Numbered from the stretch's first letter, positions 10,926 to 25,844 are shown. The stretch is 64,000 bases of DNA from Brienomyrus brachyistius (GCF_023856365.1 NC_064548.1:24657289-24721288), one strand, 5' to 3'. Made by a program: numbers and translations. Notes: generated by a model not told the origin, from the letters alone.

Positions 10926-13249
10926 CGTGAGGAGGCAGTTGTCCCATTTTCCTGTACTGCCTGCGTGTTTCTGGTTGGTTCTGAAGGCCCCAGTTTTGAT
11001 CCTGTTCTGTAGTTACTGTCTGTCACCATGGCTTGGCTGGGAGGTTCCTGGAATATCACGCTTTTACACTTGCATAAAATTCTCAACGTAATAGAAAAAA
11101 ATCAGGAGTTCTATGTTTGTTTTGCCTTCCTCTGAGCACATTTCTGCATCTGTGACGTCACCCGTCACCCCACAAGCCCCAGCTGGACCCTGACCTTGGC
11201 GTAAGAGCCAGGAATGCAGCTTCATACATCACTGGCTGTGGCCCTCGCCCAGCTTTCGCCCTCGGGATGCCGCAGTGCCTGTTCTGCCATAACTCATTCC
11301 GCCTCTGCTGCCGATGGTGCTCTGCTTTGGCGTGGGTCCTCGCCGGAGACAACGTTACACCCCCCCCCCCATCAGATGGCCGTACCCTATTGCTGTTGCT
11401 TGAAATGTGACGTTCTCAGCCCTTGAGGCCTTAGTGCTGTGCTGCCGTTTCGGTCCTTTTAACTATCCCACAGTTTCTCTCCTCGACAATAATGAATCAT
11501 GGAACCGGATCCGTGAGCCAGTCTGGATAACATTCTCTGGTCAGCCTCACTGGAGTTTTGAGCACCTGAAGTTAATTTCACCAGTACGTCTATAAATACT
11601 GTCCTGTCATGTTTCCCTCGTGTGAAGTATTGCGAGTCACTCTGTACCAAAGCCTTTTCCTGAGATATTATCTGTGTTCTGATCTTCCTGTCTATTCTGA
11701 CCCTTTGCCTGTAATTGTTGACTCTTCTTTGCATCAGGGCCCAGGTCTCCACAACCAAAGAGGTTACAGATGACTAGTATAAAAGCCATAAGCCATAGTT
11801 TGTGTATCTCCAACTGCGATCCAGGTCTCAGCACAGGATAGCGAGCACTTCTGGGTTCTGCGTGGAGCAGATGTATAAAGTAACAAAGTGCAAATATATA
11901 CTTAAAGTTTTTTTTTTTAAAAGTTGTTACAACTTTATTTTAAGTTTTTAAAACTTTGACTTCTTATATTTCTGAGCCAAATAATGAGTTTTTCCTCTGA
12001 TACATTGTACAGGAGCCCATTGTCACTCACCCTATTAAAAAAATACTATTTTCAAAAACTTGAGGGTAGGGCTGCACAATTCTGGGCAAAATACGAATCA
12101 CTGTTCACTTAGAATTGAGATTGTGATTATCACTCCCCATTCTTGAGCAATATATTTCTCTCTTCTTATTATTAATTTGCATTACACATTGTCTTTGTGA
12201 AATTAGAACAAACAATAGGTCTATGCAGAGATACACGATATACCGGTTAATTTACCAATATTGTCAGAGAGTATTTAAACTTTATAAAAGTGGCATACGA
12301 ACTGGGAGGATGGGGGGATGTGTCCCCTTAATATTTAATTGCGATTCATTCAACACCCCAATAAATTGGATCTAATGCCAGTATTACTCACATGCATTTT
12401 GGGATTTTCACATTTTATTATTTTTAGCGACTCGTAACGTACATGATAATGGTTGATATGTATCTCCATGTGATTAGTTGCAGGCATTACATCAAACGAC
12501 ATCTTTCAGGACCCAGCCAATGAGAGAGGAGAAGCTGAACACCAGCAAAGCAGACATACTCCCATGGCCGCTATATCTCTGCCTTAGATTGTTGAGCCAG
12601 TCAACAACTGTGTGGTGAAATTAGTTGATTTACTGTGGGTTAATAAACCAGGAGGATTGTTTTGCAGAGATGATGGGGACTGAACCAGACCCTGGTAGTA
12701 ACGTTTCCAAGAATCAGCAGGATAGATTCCAGAGAAGTTTCTTTGACAAACTCCTTCCTAGTGACCACATAGTTGACTGTGCATCTGACAGACAAACTGA
12801 CCTTCAAACTGCCCCAACTACTGACACCTATGGTTTCCCCAGCCAATGAAGTGGACAACGTTAATGTTGGACTTTACGACTTCTGGGATGAGTAGCGGAT
12901 TTAGCTGAGGATGATGACATCGTTTGCCGCGTGCTGCCTGCTAGTCCGCCGGGCTCACACCTCATTAGGGTCCCGATGCCTCCGAGAGCTTCACCGTGGC
13001 CAATAATCCGATAATCCGCAGTGAAGCAGTGCAGCCCCATTAGGGTTAGCTGAATGTGTGGGTCCACTGCCGGCTCATTTTCACAGCATGCATGATGAAT
13101 ACTTTGGAATATGTTTGGGTATTTTACCCTGTGCGTGCCAGACAATTTACATTCACATTCATTCTTTCTAAATTTTCCACCTACTCCTGTACTATGTTAC
13201 AAGGCCAAAATTCTGTCTAGATGTTGTTCACTTACAAATAGTGATGCAT
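10926..13249. other. Non-coding DNA with a possible hAT relic
   Basis: No exon is supported. At 12068 the phrase AGGGCTGCACAATTCTGGG resembles the end of another common fish hAT family, but I cannot find a matching opposite end, so only a truncated relic is possible. An 11-C run lies near 11360. Open frames at 11459-11758 and 12861-13145 have no recognisable domains. Confidence 0.4.
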
Positions 13250-13880
13250 AATGGCACCTTTATAACTGTAGCTTCATAACTGCATATTCATCATACAGCT
13301 TCATAAATGCAGCATCATTATGGCATCATTGTAACTGCAGCTTCATAAATGCAGCATAATTATGGCATCACTGTAATTGCAGCTTCATAAATGCAGCATA
13401 ATTATGGCATCATTGTAACTGCAGCTTCATAAATGCAGCATAATTATGGCATCACTGTAACTGCAGCTTCATAAATGCAGCATAATTATGGCATCATTGT
13501 AACTGCAGCTTCATAAATGCAGCATAATTATGGCATCACTGTAACTGCAGCTTCATAAATGCAGCATAATTATGGCATCATTGTAACTGCAGCTTCATAA
13601 ATGCAGCATAATTATGGCATCACTGTAATTGCAGCTTCATAAATGCAGCATAATTATGGCATCATTGTAACTGCAGCTTCATAAATGCAGCATAATTATG
13701 GCATCATTGTAACTGCATCTTCATAAATGCAGCATCATTATGGCATCACTGTAACTGCAGCTTCCTAACTACAGCTTGATAAACACAGCATCATAATTGC
13801 ATCTTCATAACTGCAGCTTCCTAAATGCAGCATCATAATGGCGCCTTCATGACAGCATCTTCATCATGCAGATTCATAAA
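13250..13880 (+). repeat. 42-bp minisatellite with alternating two-unit pattern
   Basis: A 42-base unit built on GCAGCATAATTATGGCATCA plus CTGTAACTGCAGCTTCATAA recurs at 13309, 13351, 13393 and on to 13729 with no insertions or deletions. Units alternate between CATTGTAA and CACTGTAA from 13309 to about 13645, giving an 84-base higher-order repeat. The outer parts, before about 13300 and after about 13770, are degenerate and irregular. The inner units are highly similar, so the last growth step copied a two-unit block. Confidence 0.93.
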
Positions 13881-15025
13881 TACATCTTCACAGAGGCAGC
13901 ATCGTAGTGGCTCTTTTAAAGTGTTGCCTCAGTGCTGCAGTAATGTGAAAAAAATGGCACAAAGCTGTTATCCAGTGCGCATCAGCGACTGTAATGGAAA
14001 AGCTACAGACGCAGATGGAGAAAAATAATGAATGACCTACTGTATCGGAAGTTTTATATGCACACGTGCTTTTCTGCTTGTACTTTGCACGGGCTGTTTC
14101 ACGCTGCCAAGAGTTAAAGGGGATCTCAGCCATGAAATTTGATTGCTCGTACGAAATAACCACCGTGACACTGAAATATGCTCAAAGGGACTCTTTTTAA
14201 TCCCTGTTTGCGAACCCCCTTCTGTATGCCTGCATAGTTACACACATATTTACACATTTACACGTGGGACGCATTCTGAGCTGCAGTCCAATGTATTACT
14301 GCCAGGTGCAGACTTAGGACTTTGCCTGGAATATCGGACAGTGCTATATAATTTGCCTGCAGTTGGCTCCGCCCACTATAGAAGCCTCGTCCCACCTTTA
14401 AACACCTCCCACTGGACAGGCCGGTGAGTGAATTTTTATTCCAATAGTAGAGGAACGTTTTAGGTTCTCTTGGAAATTCCCACTTCCATGTACCTGTCTG
14501 TCTCCGAAAAATAAAAATGACAGGACACCCTGAGGACGTAATAAAAACCTGTGTGAAATGGCCTTAGTGGGCATAACATTTAAACTGATGTATATACTTC
14601 TGGAGTAGTCACAGGTGTGGTGTATGCTGCATTAAATTATTCTGCTGTAGAAAAGGCCGTGTTTCAGAAGTAGAGTGATTTTAAAAACTATTACGCAGCG
14701 CATCTCCTGACGCAGCTGCATATTTTAAAGGCCCTGGGCTGAAATAACCTGCGCTAGACGCGTGTTTAGGACATAAAACAGGTATTTCCGCTCTGTCTTG
14801 TGTAAAATATAGGAGGCAGGATGTCACCTGTGTAATTACTCACAAGCATCCTGGCCTTTCATTTCAAGCATTGAAAGCGATGTTGCTAATTGTTTAGAAA
14901 TGGCTTATTGACTTCGCCTTTTCAATCAAGTATCATTGCTATTGGCTACCGAAATGCTATTCATTTCATACCATATAATATCATCAAATGTTACTTGAAC
15001 GTCAGATTTGAAATTATGCTGCGAA

Positions 15026-15027
<2 letters not shown>
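13881..15027. other. Non-coding DNA, nothing recognised
   Basis: No exon, RNA gene or mobile element is supported. Short open frames here have no domain and no supporting context. Confidence 0.45.
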
Positions 15028-15067
<40 letters not shown>

Positions 15068-15073
15068 ACACAC
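15028..15073 (+). repeat. (CA)n microsatellite
   Basis: A CA dinucleotide tract of about 23 units, interrupted once by CATA near 15061. Confidence 0.95.
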
Positions 15074-17604
<2,531 letters not shown>

Positions 17605-20287
17605 AGAAGGACAGTCTAGTGTGTGAGAATGCCTGAGTATCTGGGTTTGCAGTCCCTTGGTTAAAAAAATATTCCCAAAACCACAAGGACTATGATAAGG
17701 CTCGTGCTGTATTCTTTGTTGAATGTTTCAAAGTTTGTTAAACTTGTTCAGACATAAAGCAAAACATCTGGGTAAATAAAACAACTAAGATACACAAAAC
17801 ATGCAGTGCAGAATTAAGAAGAGGAAGAGGAAGAGGAAGGCTCAGAAAAGGGAAAGAAAGTCCCACTGGCTGCAGCTAACGAGTCAGCAGTGAATCAGAC
17901 GAAGGCTTCACTCCTCAGAAAAAAAGCTCTTTGTTTTTTTTTTTTTTTAAATCTCCAAAGCTGTCGAAAATCACTCAGTGTCGTATCACATTTCCTCACC
18001 GTCGGTCAGTGGGCTGATGAGTAAAACACCGCACAGGGCGACTGAGGAAGCCCTTGATTGTGCTCCAGGCGGAAACATGGGGTGACATCAGCCGCTCGGT
18101 GAGTGACGGGGGGGGCTGTTTTCGCGTCGGCTTTCCTGGCTGTCAGGATCGCATCTGTAGTGTTTAACTCCCCTCCCCTTGAAAGTTCAGTGGGGATCGT
18201 GTGTCTCCCTGTTGATGAGTGAAGAACTTAAGGTGGGGTGTTTGGGGGGGGGAGGGGGGTGTGGGGAAGAGGTGGAGGATGCTGACAGGCAGTGTCACAA
18301 ATGTGGCAGCCGGATCCATGATGGACGTCTGAGCCGCACAAACAGGGGCCCTTCGATGACATATCCAGGCTGCACACGGAGGTGCAGTGTTCGCAAAGCT
18401 AAATAGCTATGCTAAAGCTACATTCGACCATACTGGCAATTAACAACTCTAAACAGTACACTGCCAGTTTTCACATTCACTTTTAAACAGCTGCTTCTCA
18501 TATCTGACACAAAAATGAATACGAAGCACACGAATAATTGTGAAATACATAGTTCCATGATTTTATGTGTTTTAAAGTCTCTGTTAAAAGCTGTTGGACG
18601 ACTCTCTCTGCACTCTTTAGATCTATCCTTTGTTAGATCTTCCGGGCTGAATAGAGCGCTCCTTCGTTTTACAGGAGCCATGTTTTCTCTAAAATCGCAA
18701 GAGAAGATCTAAAACGGCGAGAGGTGTGACCCTCCTCGCCTTCGTTCCCCGGTGCGCCTGAAAATGATCGGAGGTCAGGTGCCTGTATTTTTGCCTGAAC
18801 TTCAGCAGAAGAAAAACAGAATGATTATAAGTTAATTGCACAGTGGGGGGGGTGGGGGGGGGGGGGAGAGGCTGCTACCAGGAAACACCTGCAGCCTCGC
18901 AGATGAGCGCAAGGCGGGAGAGACGGACCACGTGGGGAAAAGTCCTCAGAAAGCCTTGCACAGTCCCGGGTGGTGTGGGCTGCTCCACAAGCTCGCTGTA
19001 GCTCTTTAGAAGATGGCTATGTTTGGCACAACGTCGCGAGAAGCTGAGGGTTCAGTGAGGCTTTTCAAAGACAAAACAAAGACCAATTATTATTCCATGA
19101 TATAAAAAACAGCCCAATGCCGGAGCAGCCTTACTCCGCTTCGGCTCTCAGAGACGCTTGGCCAGACGCTTCTGAGGACTCTCTGACTTACGGGGCTTTT
19201 AGTGAATCTGTGTGAATGGTGTGAAAAGGCCTCTGCTGATCATATCAGACGGCGGCAGAAGCAATGACCTGGCGCCACCCAGCTGTTAACGCCAACCCTG
19301 CGGCTGGGAGAGATTCTCTTTGTTTCAGCACCTAAGTGCTGCAGAGTCTGAGGTGACTTTTAGCCTGAAAGACGTGGAAGGACACAAGATAGCAAAGACT
19401 CCATCCGTATCCTGAGCTGCACACCGTCTTCTCAAGCTGCAGGAATGATATGACCTGGAAAGTCCAGTTTGTCAGATTCAGAACTGCTAAAGACTTCACA
19501 GCAGGCAGATCGGATTAGAAGTACTGCAAATTCTGCATCTTAATTCCTTGGCAAATAAGTTCATTTTTCCTGCAAGATCACCCGATGATTCGAAAATTTT
19601 CGATAAGGAACATTATGAGGAAATTTGCATTCAAAATATTGCAACTTTAAATGCTGGTCAGAAGTACTGAGAATTATAGTCTTGATTTTTCTGTATTACA
19701 TACTTATACAAAGAAGTGAGGCAAATAGCACATTACAAACATACCTGCTACCAAGGAGCCATTTAGGCATAAGTGCAGTTAGGCTGAGCTTCCAGTGAAC
19801 GCCCAGTTACCAGTGTCAGCTGGACTGGAGCAGGAGCTACAGAACGACTTCTAACAAAGCAAGAACCTATAAGACTATTCAAAGACTAGAAGTGCAACAT
19901 AAGAACATTCCGGGACATAAACTGGCATCATGGTAAGAGAGAAACTCATGGTAAAGATGGTTCCAGAAGCTTTACTTGGAGGTGGGGTGGGAGTATGATG
20001 AGCAGACGTGGTTTGGCAGTCAGGGAACCACACTAAGGAAACGTCTGGAGAGACACTTCTCACATGATGGAAGGAGCTCCAGACGACCAAAGGTGTTTGC
20101 ATGGATGATGGGAGCCTGTCCACTGATGTACCTGTAAGTCAGCCAGTCACCAGAATCCAACCACTCAAGTGGAATCCAGTCACTTGAGAGCTACTCTTAG
20201 AGTAACGTCTTTCTCAAACTATCTATCTTGGGTTTATTTAAGCGAATGGACTCTATAACATAACATACTGGATTCAGTTTGCTTTTT
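17605..20287. other. Non-coding DNA, nothing recognised
   Basis: No exon is supported. There is a short GAGGAA purine tract at about 17818-17840, a poly-T run near 17936, and a G8-T-G13 tract at 18845-18866. Overlapping open frames around 18418-18712 on both strands have no domains. The stretch 19560-20200 shows no repeat signature that I know. Confidence 0.45.
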
Positions 20288-20565
20288 GGCTTCCTCTGCC
20301 GGCCCCTGGAGGATGGTCTCCCCCTTTGAGTCTGGTTAGGGTTAGGGCTTCCTCTGCCAGCCCCTGGAGGATGAGCTCCCCCTTTGAGTCTGGTTCCTCC
20401 CAAGGTTTCTTCCTTCTAAGGAGTTTTTCCTTGGCACTGTCGCCTCTGACTTGCTCTCTGGAGACTTTGGGCAGGGACAATGTAAAACACTTTGAGATGA
20501 TATAATGCTGCGAAAATGTGCTATATAAATAAATTGAATTGAATCGAATTGAATTCAACTGCCAC
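20288..20565 (+). mobile_element. LINE-like 3' end with (GAATT)n tail and internal duplication
   Basis: The phrase CAAGGTTTCTTCCTTCTAAG, followed by GAGTTTTTCCTTGGCACTGT, CACTTTGAGATGATATAATG and GCTATATAAATAAATTGAAT, is one I know as a very common fish retroposon 3' end with a GAATT/AATTG tail; I cannot assign the family. The upstream 49-base part is duplicated: GGCTTCCTCTGCC begins at 20288 and again at 20346, 58 bases apart. The joint between the copies contains TTAGGGTTAGGG (20336-20347), two telomere-type hexamers. No protein frame survives. Confidence 0.75.
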
Positions 20566-20666
20566 AACATCTCAAATAACGTTTGACAACAACAAATTCT
20601 TCCTGGGATCATGTCTCAGTATCCCATACTCTGCAGGAACTAAAGCAGACAAGAGTGAAACGAGCA

Positions 20667-20835
20667 ACAAGAACCTTGAACTTGATGCGAGTGCAGATAG
20701 GGAGCCAGTGAAGTGAGACGAGGAGGGGGGACGTGAGTACGCTCAGGCTGAATGAGTATCAGATGTGCCGCCGTGCTCTGAATCAGCCGCCGTGATCCGA
20801 TAGCACCGGCGGGTAGGCCTGCTTCTAGAGAGTGT
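20667..20835 (+). mobile_element. Relic of a dispersed fish repeat, family unknown
   Basis: The stretch containing AGGGAGCCAGTGAAGTGAGA, ACGTGAGTACGCTCAGGCTG and GTGCTCTGAATCAGCCGCC resembles, by recall, a coding-looking segment repeated many times in fish genomes (the usual form has GGGAGCCAGTGGAGGGAGGT and a later GCATTCTGGATGAGCTGC). It is diverged, with no open frame of length. Assignment rests on memory of consensus phrases only. Confidence 0.4.
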
Positions 20836-21402
20836 GCCTGTCTGCTCGGCCCTGCTTGGCTGCCCTCTCATCCATGCTTTCAGGACAAATCACATAAGTG
20901 TGTTGGAAGTGTCAAGCAGCCATAGTGGGGCTTTGGGGATTAAGCGGTTTTGATGCTGCCCAAAACCAGCAGTTTAGGGCTCGATTAAATAATACAGGAC
21001 CTGTAAACCCTGGTTTTTGGGAATCGGGCACCGCTGATGGGTGGACTAGCTATCCTGCCCCTCCGGGCGGCTTCCGGGTGGCTGCCGTGTGTCACGGCAC
21101 AGATGAGTAGGTCGTGGTGCTGAAACAGCCCCCCTCGGAGATCACAGGCAGAGGCGAGAGAATGTCTGAGAAAGCATTCATTCATTGGGAAATGATTTAT
21201 TCAGGGTTGAGGTGTTTGTGAGTCAGCCACCTAACACACCGCTGCAGCTGGTGAAGGATGATCCTGGACCAATCGGGCGCTCGATGCTGTGTTCTTATTG
21301 GCTAGCTGACAGGGAGGATATTTCTCGCCCCTTAATCGCTGTGAGGGATCCCTGTCTATGGCACTGCTATGGATGTCCCAGCCTGTCACAAAACAGGGAT
21401 CC
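20836..21402. other. Non-coding DNA, nothing recognised
   Basis: Overlapping short frames on both strands at 20898-21185 have no recognisable domain. No repeat signature is seen. Confidence 0.4.
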
Positions 21403-22485
21403 GACACAGTGGCACAGTGTTTAGCACTGTTGCCTCACACTTCTGGGATGTGGCTTCGAGTCTCAACGTGGGATTAATGTGTGTGCAGTTTGCATGTTCT
21501 CCCCATGTCATTGTGGAGATTCCTCCGGGTACTCCGGTTGAGTGAGTGACTGGAGTGTGAGTGTGTCCTGTGATGGGTGGGCGCCCCGTCCTGGGTTATT
21601 CCCTGCCTTGTGCCCTGTGATGGGTGGGCGCCCCGTCCTGGGTTATTCCCTGCCTTGTGCCCTGTGACGGGTGGGCGCCCCATCCTGGGTTATTCCCTGC
21701 CTTGTGCCCTGTGACGGGTGGGCGCCCCGTCCTGGGTTATTCCCTGCCTTGTGCCCTGTGATGGGTGGGCGCCCCATCCTGGGTTATTCCCTGCCTTGTG
21801 CCCTGTGACGGGTGGGCGCCCCATCCTGGGTTATTCCCTGCCTTGTGCCCTGTGACGGGTGGGCGCCCCGTCCTGGGTTATTCCCTGCCTTGTGCCCTGT
21901 GACGGGTGGGCGCCCCGTCCTGGGTTATTCCCTGCCTTGTGCCCTGTGACGGGTGGGCGCCCCGTCCTGGGTTATTCCCTGCCTTGTGCCCTGTGACGGG
22001 TGGGTGCCCCGTCCTGGGTTATTCCCTGCCTTGTGCCCTGTGATGGGTGGGCGCCCCATCCTGGGTTATTCCCTGCCTTGTGCCCTGTGATGGGTGGGCG
22101 CCCCATCCTGGGTTATTCCCTGCCTTGTGCCCTGTGATGGGTGGGCGCCCCGTCCTGGGTTATTCCCTGCCTTGTGCCCTGTGACGGGTGGGCGCCCCGT
22201 CCTGGGTTATTCCCTGCCTTGTGCCCTGTGATGGGTGGGCGCCCCGTCCTGGGTTATTCCCTGCCTTGTGCCTTGTGACGGGTGGGCGCCCCGTCCTGGG
22301 TTATTCCCTGCCTTGTGCCCTGTGATGGGTGGGCGCCCCGTCCTGGGTTATTCCCTGCCTTGTGCCCTGTGATGGGTGGGCGCCCCATCCTGGGTTATTC
22401 CCTGCCTTGTGCCTTGTGACGGGTGGGCGCCCCGTCCTGGGTTATTCCCTGCCTTGCACCTCCAGAATAAGCTCCAGACCTGGGA
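21403..22485 (+). mobile_element. tRNA-derived SINE whose middle has expanded into a minisatellite
   Basis: The head has an A-box-like CAGTGTTTAGCACTG (about 21414) and a B-box-like GGCTTCGAGTCTC (about 21453), followed by TGCAGTTTGCATGTTCTCCC and TCCTCCGGGTACTCCGGTT, phrases typical of the SINE family that also sits at 10367 and 51496. A segment of 47 bases in the middle is then tandemly repeated nineteen times (21567-22459). After the array the SINE resumes with GAATAAGCTCCAGACCTGGG, the counterpart of GGATAGGCTCCGGAC in relatives. The 3' tail is not seen. This is one insertion that grew from within. Confidence 0.83.
21567..22459 (+). repeat. 47-bp minisatellite, 19 units, inside a SINE
   Basis: Units start at 21567 and recur every 47 bases with no insertion or deletion through 22413. 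The unit contains TGATGGGTGGGCGCCCCGTC followed by CTGGGTTATTCCCTGCCTTG. Differences are confined mainly to two CpG-type sites, GATGGG/GACGGG and CCCCGTCC/CCCCATCC, as expected for deamination of methylated CpG. High similarity implies recent expansion or ongoing homogenisation. The array opens weak frames on both strands that are not genes. Confidence 0.95.
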
Positions 22486-23944
22486 GAGAGCAAAAACGTG
22501 GACAGTCTGTGAGTCCCAGAGGAGTCGTTTAGGAAACATTGATTTAGAGCATCTAAAACTAGGAGGAGCTAATATCCCAAGATAATCTTTTAACTTTGGG
22601 CCTCCAAATACCACTGTAGGTTCAGAATCAAAGCTATTTTTTAACTTTTAAAAGCTTCATGTTCAGTTTTCGAGGGCAGTTCCGGCTGCGAGCAGGGCCT
22701 GTTCCTGCCTCGCCGAGAAAACGACATCGAAACCGAACTCGCAAATGTGCTTCAGCATCCACTCAATCCCCACTATCAAACATTCATATTTCTGTGAACG
22801 GGAATCCCGAGCGGCACATTACACAGGCTGAGGATCGCGGGATAAACGTACGGGCAGCCGCGGACCTGGCATCTATTAGAAAAGAGGACAAATGTTCCTC
22901 ATGCTTCTTTTAAAGCGAATCAGAGGCCTCTGAGCTTCCCTTGTCCTGAGACATCTCTGGTGATGCTTTGGGGGAGGGTGGGGGGGGGATGCAAAGATGT
23001 GAAAATGGATATCGCTCAGGAGACCTTGTCAGAACGTTATAGAACGTGACTTGGTACTGAGATGGTCTCGAGTCTTGGGCGGGGGGAGGTGGTGTGGGGA
23101 GGGGGGGGTATCTCACCAGTCAGAGAGACTGGGGATTGTGTGGACAGCCGCCCTTCAAACTGGCAGGAGTGAGATAGCGGAATACGGGGAGCCAGACATG
23201 TCGTGATGAAAACGACCCGGCTAGCGAGATAAGCCAAGGCACGATACGACTGGTGGGAGTTCTCTGGGGCGTCCATGCGACCAAATCCCTCTGCATTGCG
23301 GCTGCAGGCTAACGGGGGCCATGGCTACCCCCCCTCTGCAACAGTGTCACCTAATGCGACAGACTGCGCCTAGGCTGGGGGGTGCGCATCTTCTAACCCT
23401 GACCCTGCTGTAGGTGTCTGTGTCTGCACATACAGTAACGAGCTCTGAACACATTAACATCCGGCTTGGTGGGGGCTGCAGCTATTCCGTCACACGGATC
23501 AGAGAGGGGGCAGAGAGAATTATACAGGAGCCAAAGCAAAGATAATCCTACACTCGGGGGCCATTTAAATAATTTAGCCGTCATCAGTTTCGCGTAGATC
23601 AGGGGGTCGAAGCGGCCGGGCCTGTGGGACACGGCGGCTCCGCAGCCCAGCCGAGCTCTTAATTAATGAACCTGTTCGGCTTTGATGAAGAGCACAGCTG
23701 TAGTGAAAGGCCTTGTACACTGAGGGTCAGGGTGACCGGGGGCTGGGGGCCTGCGATACAGGTTTTTCATGATGTGCTTTAAATGGCACACAGACGGGTG
23801 GTATGTGCGTGCAAGACGGGATGAGGCGGAGGAAAGATGGAAGAATTGAGAGTCTGGAAATAAGGTGAGCAGGAGATGGAAGGAGCCAGACAAGTCAACA
23901 CCTCGCTGGCAGAACGTCAGGAGATCAGGGAAAGATCCAGAAAG
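22486..23944. other. Non-coding DNA, G-rich patches only
   Basis: No exon is supported. G-rich strings at 22971-22990 and 23080-23109 have four G runs in a short span and fit a G-quadruplex pattern. Open frames at 22910-23276 and 23663-23995 on the minus strand lack domains. Confidence 0.45.
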
Positions 23945-24148
23945 TACATAAAGTGAAGTGAAGTGAAAGGAATTAGTGAAATGCGTCCTCTGCATTTAAC
24001 CCACATGTGACATAGCAGGGGGCAGCTAATTCAGCACCCGGGGAGCAGTGTTTGGGGGGGCGCTACCTTGCTGGTCAAGGATTCAAACCTACAATCTTTC
24101 AATTACAACATTTTCAATTCAAGTGCACTTCCCTACCCACTAGGATGG
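23945..24148 (-). mobile_element. tRNA-derived SINE, minus orientation
   Basis: Read on the minus strand it starts near 24148 with an A-box-like TAGTGGGTAGGG, then a B-box-like AGGTTTGAATCCTT (24078-24090), then body phrases equivalent to CTGCATTTAACCCACATGTG and CAGGGGGCAGCTAATTCAGC on the plus strand, and ends in a short AGTGA tandem tract at 23950-23967. A close relative in the same orientation is at 48838-49015. It is a typical Pol III retroposon without coding capacity. Confidence 0.72.
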
Positions 24149-24224
24149 AAAAGATAAACCAGACGCCCTGCTAATGCCACACGTACGTGTGATACTCATG
24201 GCCTGTAAAAGCTGATTTCATCAT

Positions 24225-24415
24225 TGTCATTTCATATTTGTTTATCAGTTACTTTTTTCTAGAGTGATATACATTTTTGAGCGAAAGCAGGGTCAGCCTG
24301 TTCCTGGAGGCACTGGGAGTTAAGCACCTTGCTCAAGGGCCCAACAGTAACCCTGGGAATTGAACTGGCGACCTTCCAGCCACAGGCCCAGGGCCCGAAC
24401 CCACCGAACCCCACA
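24225..24415 (-). mobile_element. tRNA-derived SINE, minus orientation
   Basis: The plus-strand text CACCTTGCTCAAGGGCCCAA and GAACTGGCGACCTTCCAGCC is, in reverse, a tRNA-like head with a B-box-like CCAGTTCAATTCCC followed by the GGGCCCTTGAGCAAGGTGC core found in many fish SINEs. The A-box region near 24400-24415 is degenerate. It lies about 75 bases to the right of another SINE, showing clustered insertion. Confidence 0.65.
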
Positions 24416-25844
24416 CCGCTCTGTTTGGTAGCTGCCTGACTGTATGACAGTAAGCGGTTACACATTAACACAGCTGAGCAGAATGTCGTCAAGAGTGAAA
24501 GTTAAAATGTAGTGAAACTGGTCGAATGCAGTGGGAGGAAAAATTAAAATTCCCATGAAATGAGCAGCTTCCGTCAGGCTTCGCATCACCACATCGCGCC
24601 GACTGCAGCTCCGGTGGGGGTGCGAGGCTGCCGGGTGCCGCTAATGGAAGGTAACCGGACTGCCTCGCCTCCGGACCGGAGGAGCAGAAGGCTGCGGAAA
24701 CAGGAGGCAGGCAGGCAGAGGCATCAGCGGAGCGGAGAGGTACATTTCACAATGATTGATGATCACGTCAAGGAGGAACGGAACATGGTCTCTGCGCTCA
24801 GCAGCTCTGCTCCCTGAATAAATAAGTAAATGGCAGAAGCTGGAAGTCACAGGTGCACAGCGTGGTCCGGTCTTGCGAAGCTTAATCCAACCACACATTT
24901 AAATACAAATTAAATATATATGTAGTATTCTCCTTTTGTTCCATTTACTTCTTTCATGAGAGATAAAATGTGGCACTGATGTGTTACCTTCGTCTGCATC
25001 CCGTGTTTCCCGCTGTGTAACACTGTTTGCACTCAGCTTCCAGACTGAAGCTTGCCGATATTTCACAGCTGACGTGCCTTTGACTGCTCCTGCTTTTTTT
25101 TTCATAGCGCAGATGTATAAATAACCACAAATTGATCACTCCCTGAGGAGGAACAGAAGCGATGTTCGAAAACTTTATTCAGGGGAAGATTTATTTTTTC
25201 AAACCAGGTAGTATGAAATAAATCCAAAAAACACGAACCAGTCACGCATCTAACCATCTTCCAGTCCAGTAAAGGGTTGCATGGAAAGATAAAATATTAA
25301 ACCATAAACATAATTCCCTTAAATACACTCAAAAATGTCATGAGACCCCAAGTAGGATATTTGCATATATATCCTATAGTTTATTATGGCTGGAGTGGTG
25401 GATGGATGGACACAAAAAATGAAGAATTATGCATTAATTAGAAATCGACAAGCTTTTAATGTTTAGGTATCAGAAATACGGAATATTCAGGAGGTTAAGG
25501 AGTGGATGACTCTGATAGAGGGATATGAACTCTTTGGGGGCTGGGGGGTACAGATCTGTAGACTGTGACTGCACACAGCCCTCCTCCGAACTTGGTCTCT
25601 CCCATAGCACTGAAACATCACTGACATCCTAGAAACGCTGATGAATGCCTCATGTTTGCCATAAATTTTTGTTGACGCCTAGCGAAACGATCCCTGCGTT
25701 TCTCAGATTACTAGATCATTCCTCATCCGGGCAGATTGCTGGTCCTGTCAAAAGATCCGGGGTCCTTTTGAATAGTGATATGATTAAAATCTGATGGACA
25801 ACCAATTCTTATTTCTGTTAGTTATCTCACATCATCTCCACACG
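24416..25844. other. Non-coding DNA, nothing recognised
   Basis: No exon or repeat is supported. Frames at 24560-24898 on both strands overlap each other and have no known domain. Confidence 0.45.

Noticed and set aside
12068..12420. Possible full-length hAT element starting AGGGCTGCACAATT
   Set aside because: Only one end is recognisable. Without an opposite inverted repeat or target duplication I list it only as a possible relic.
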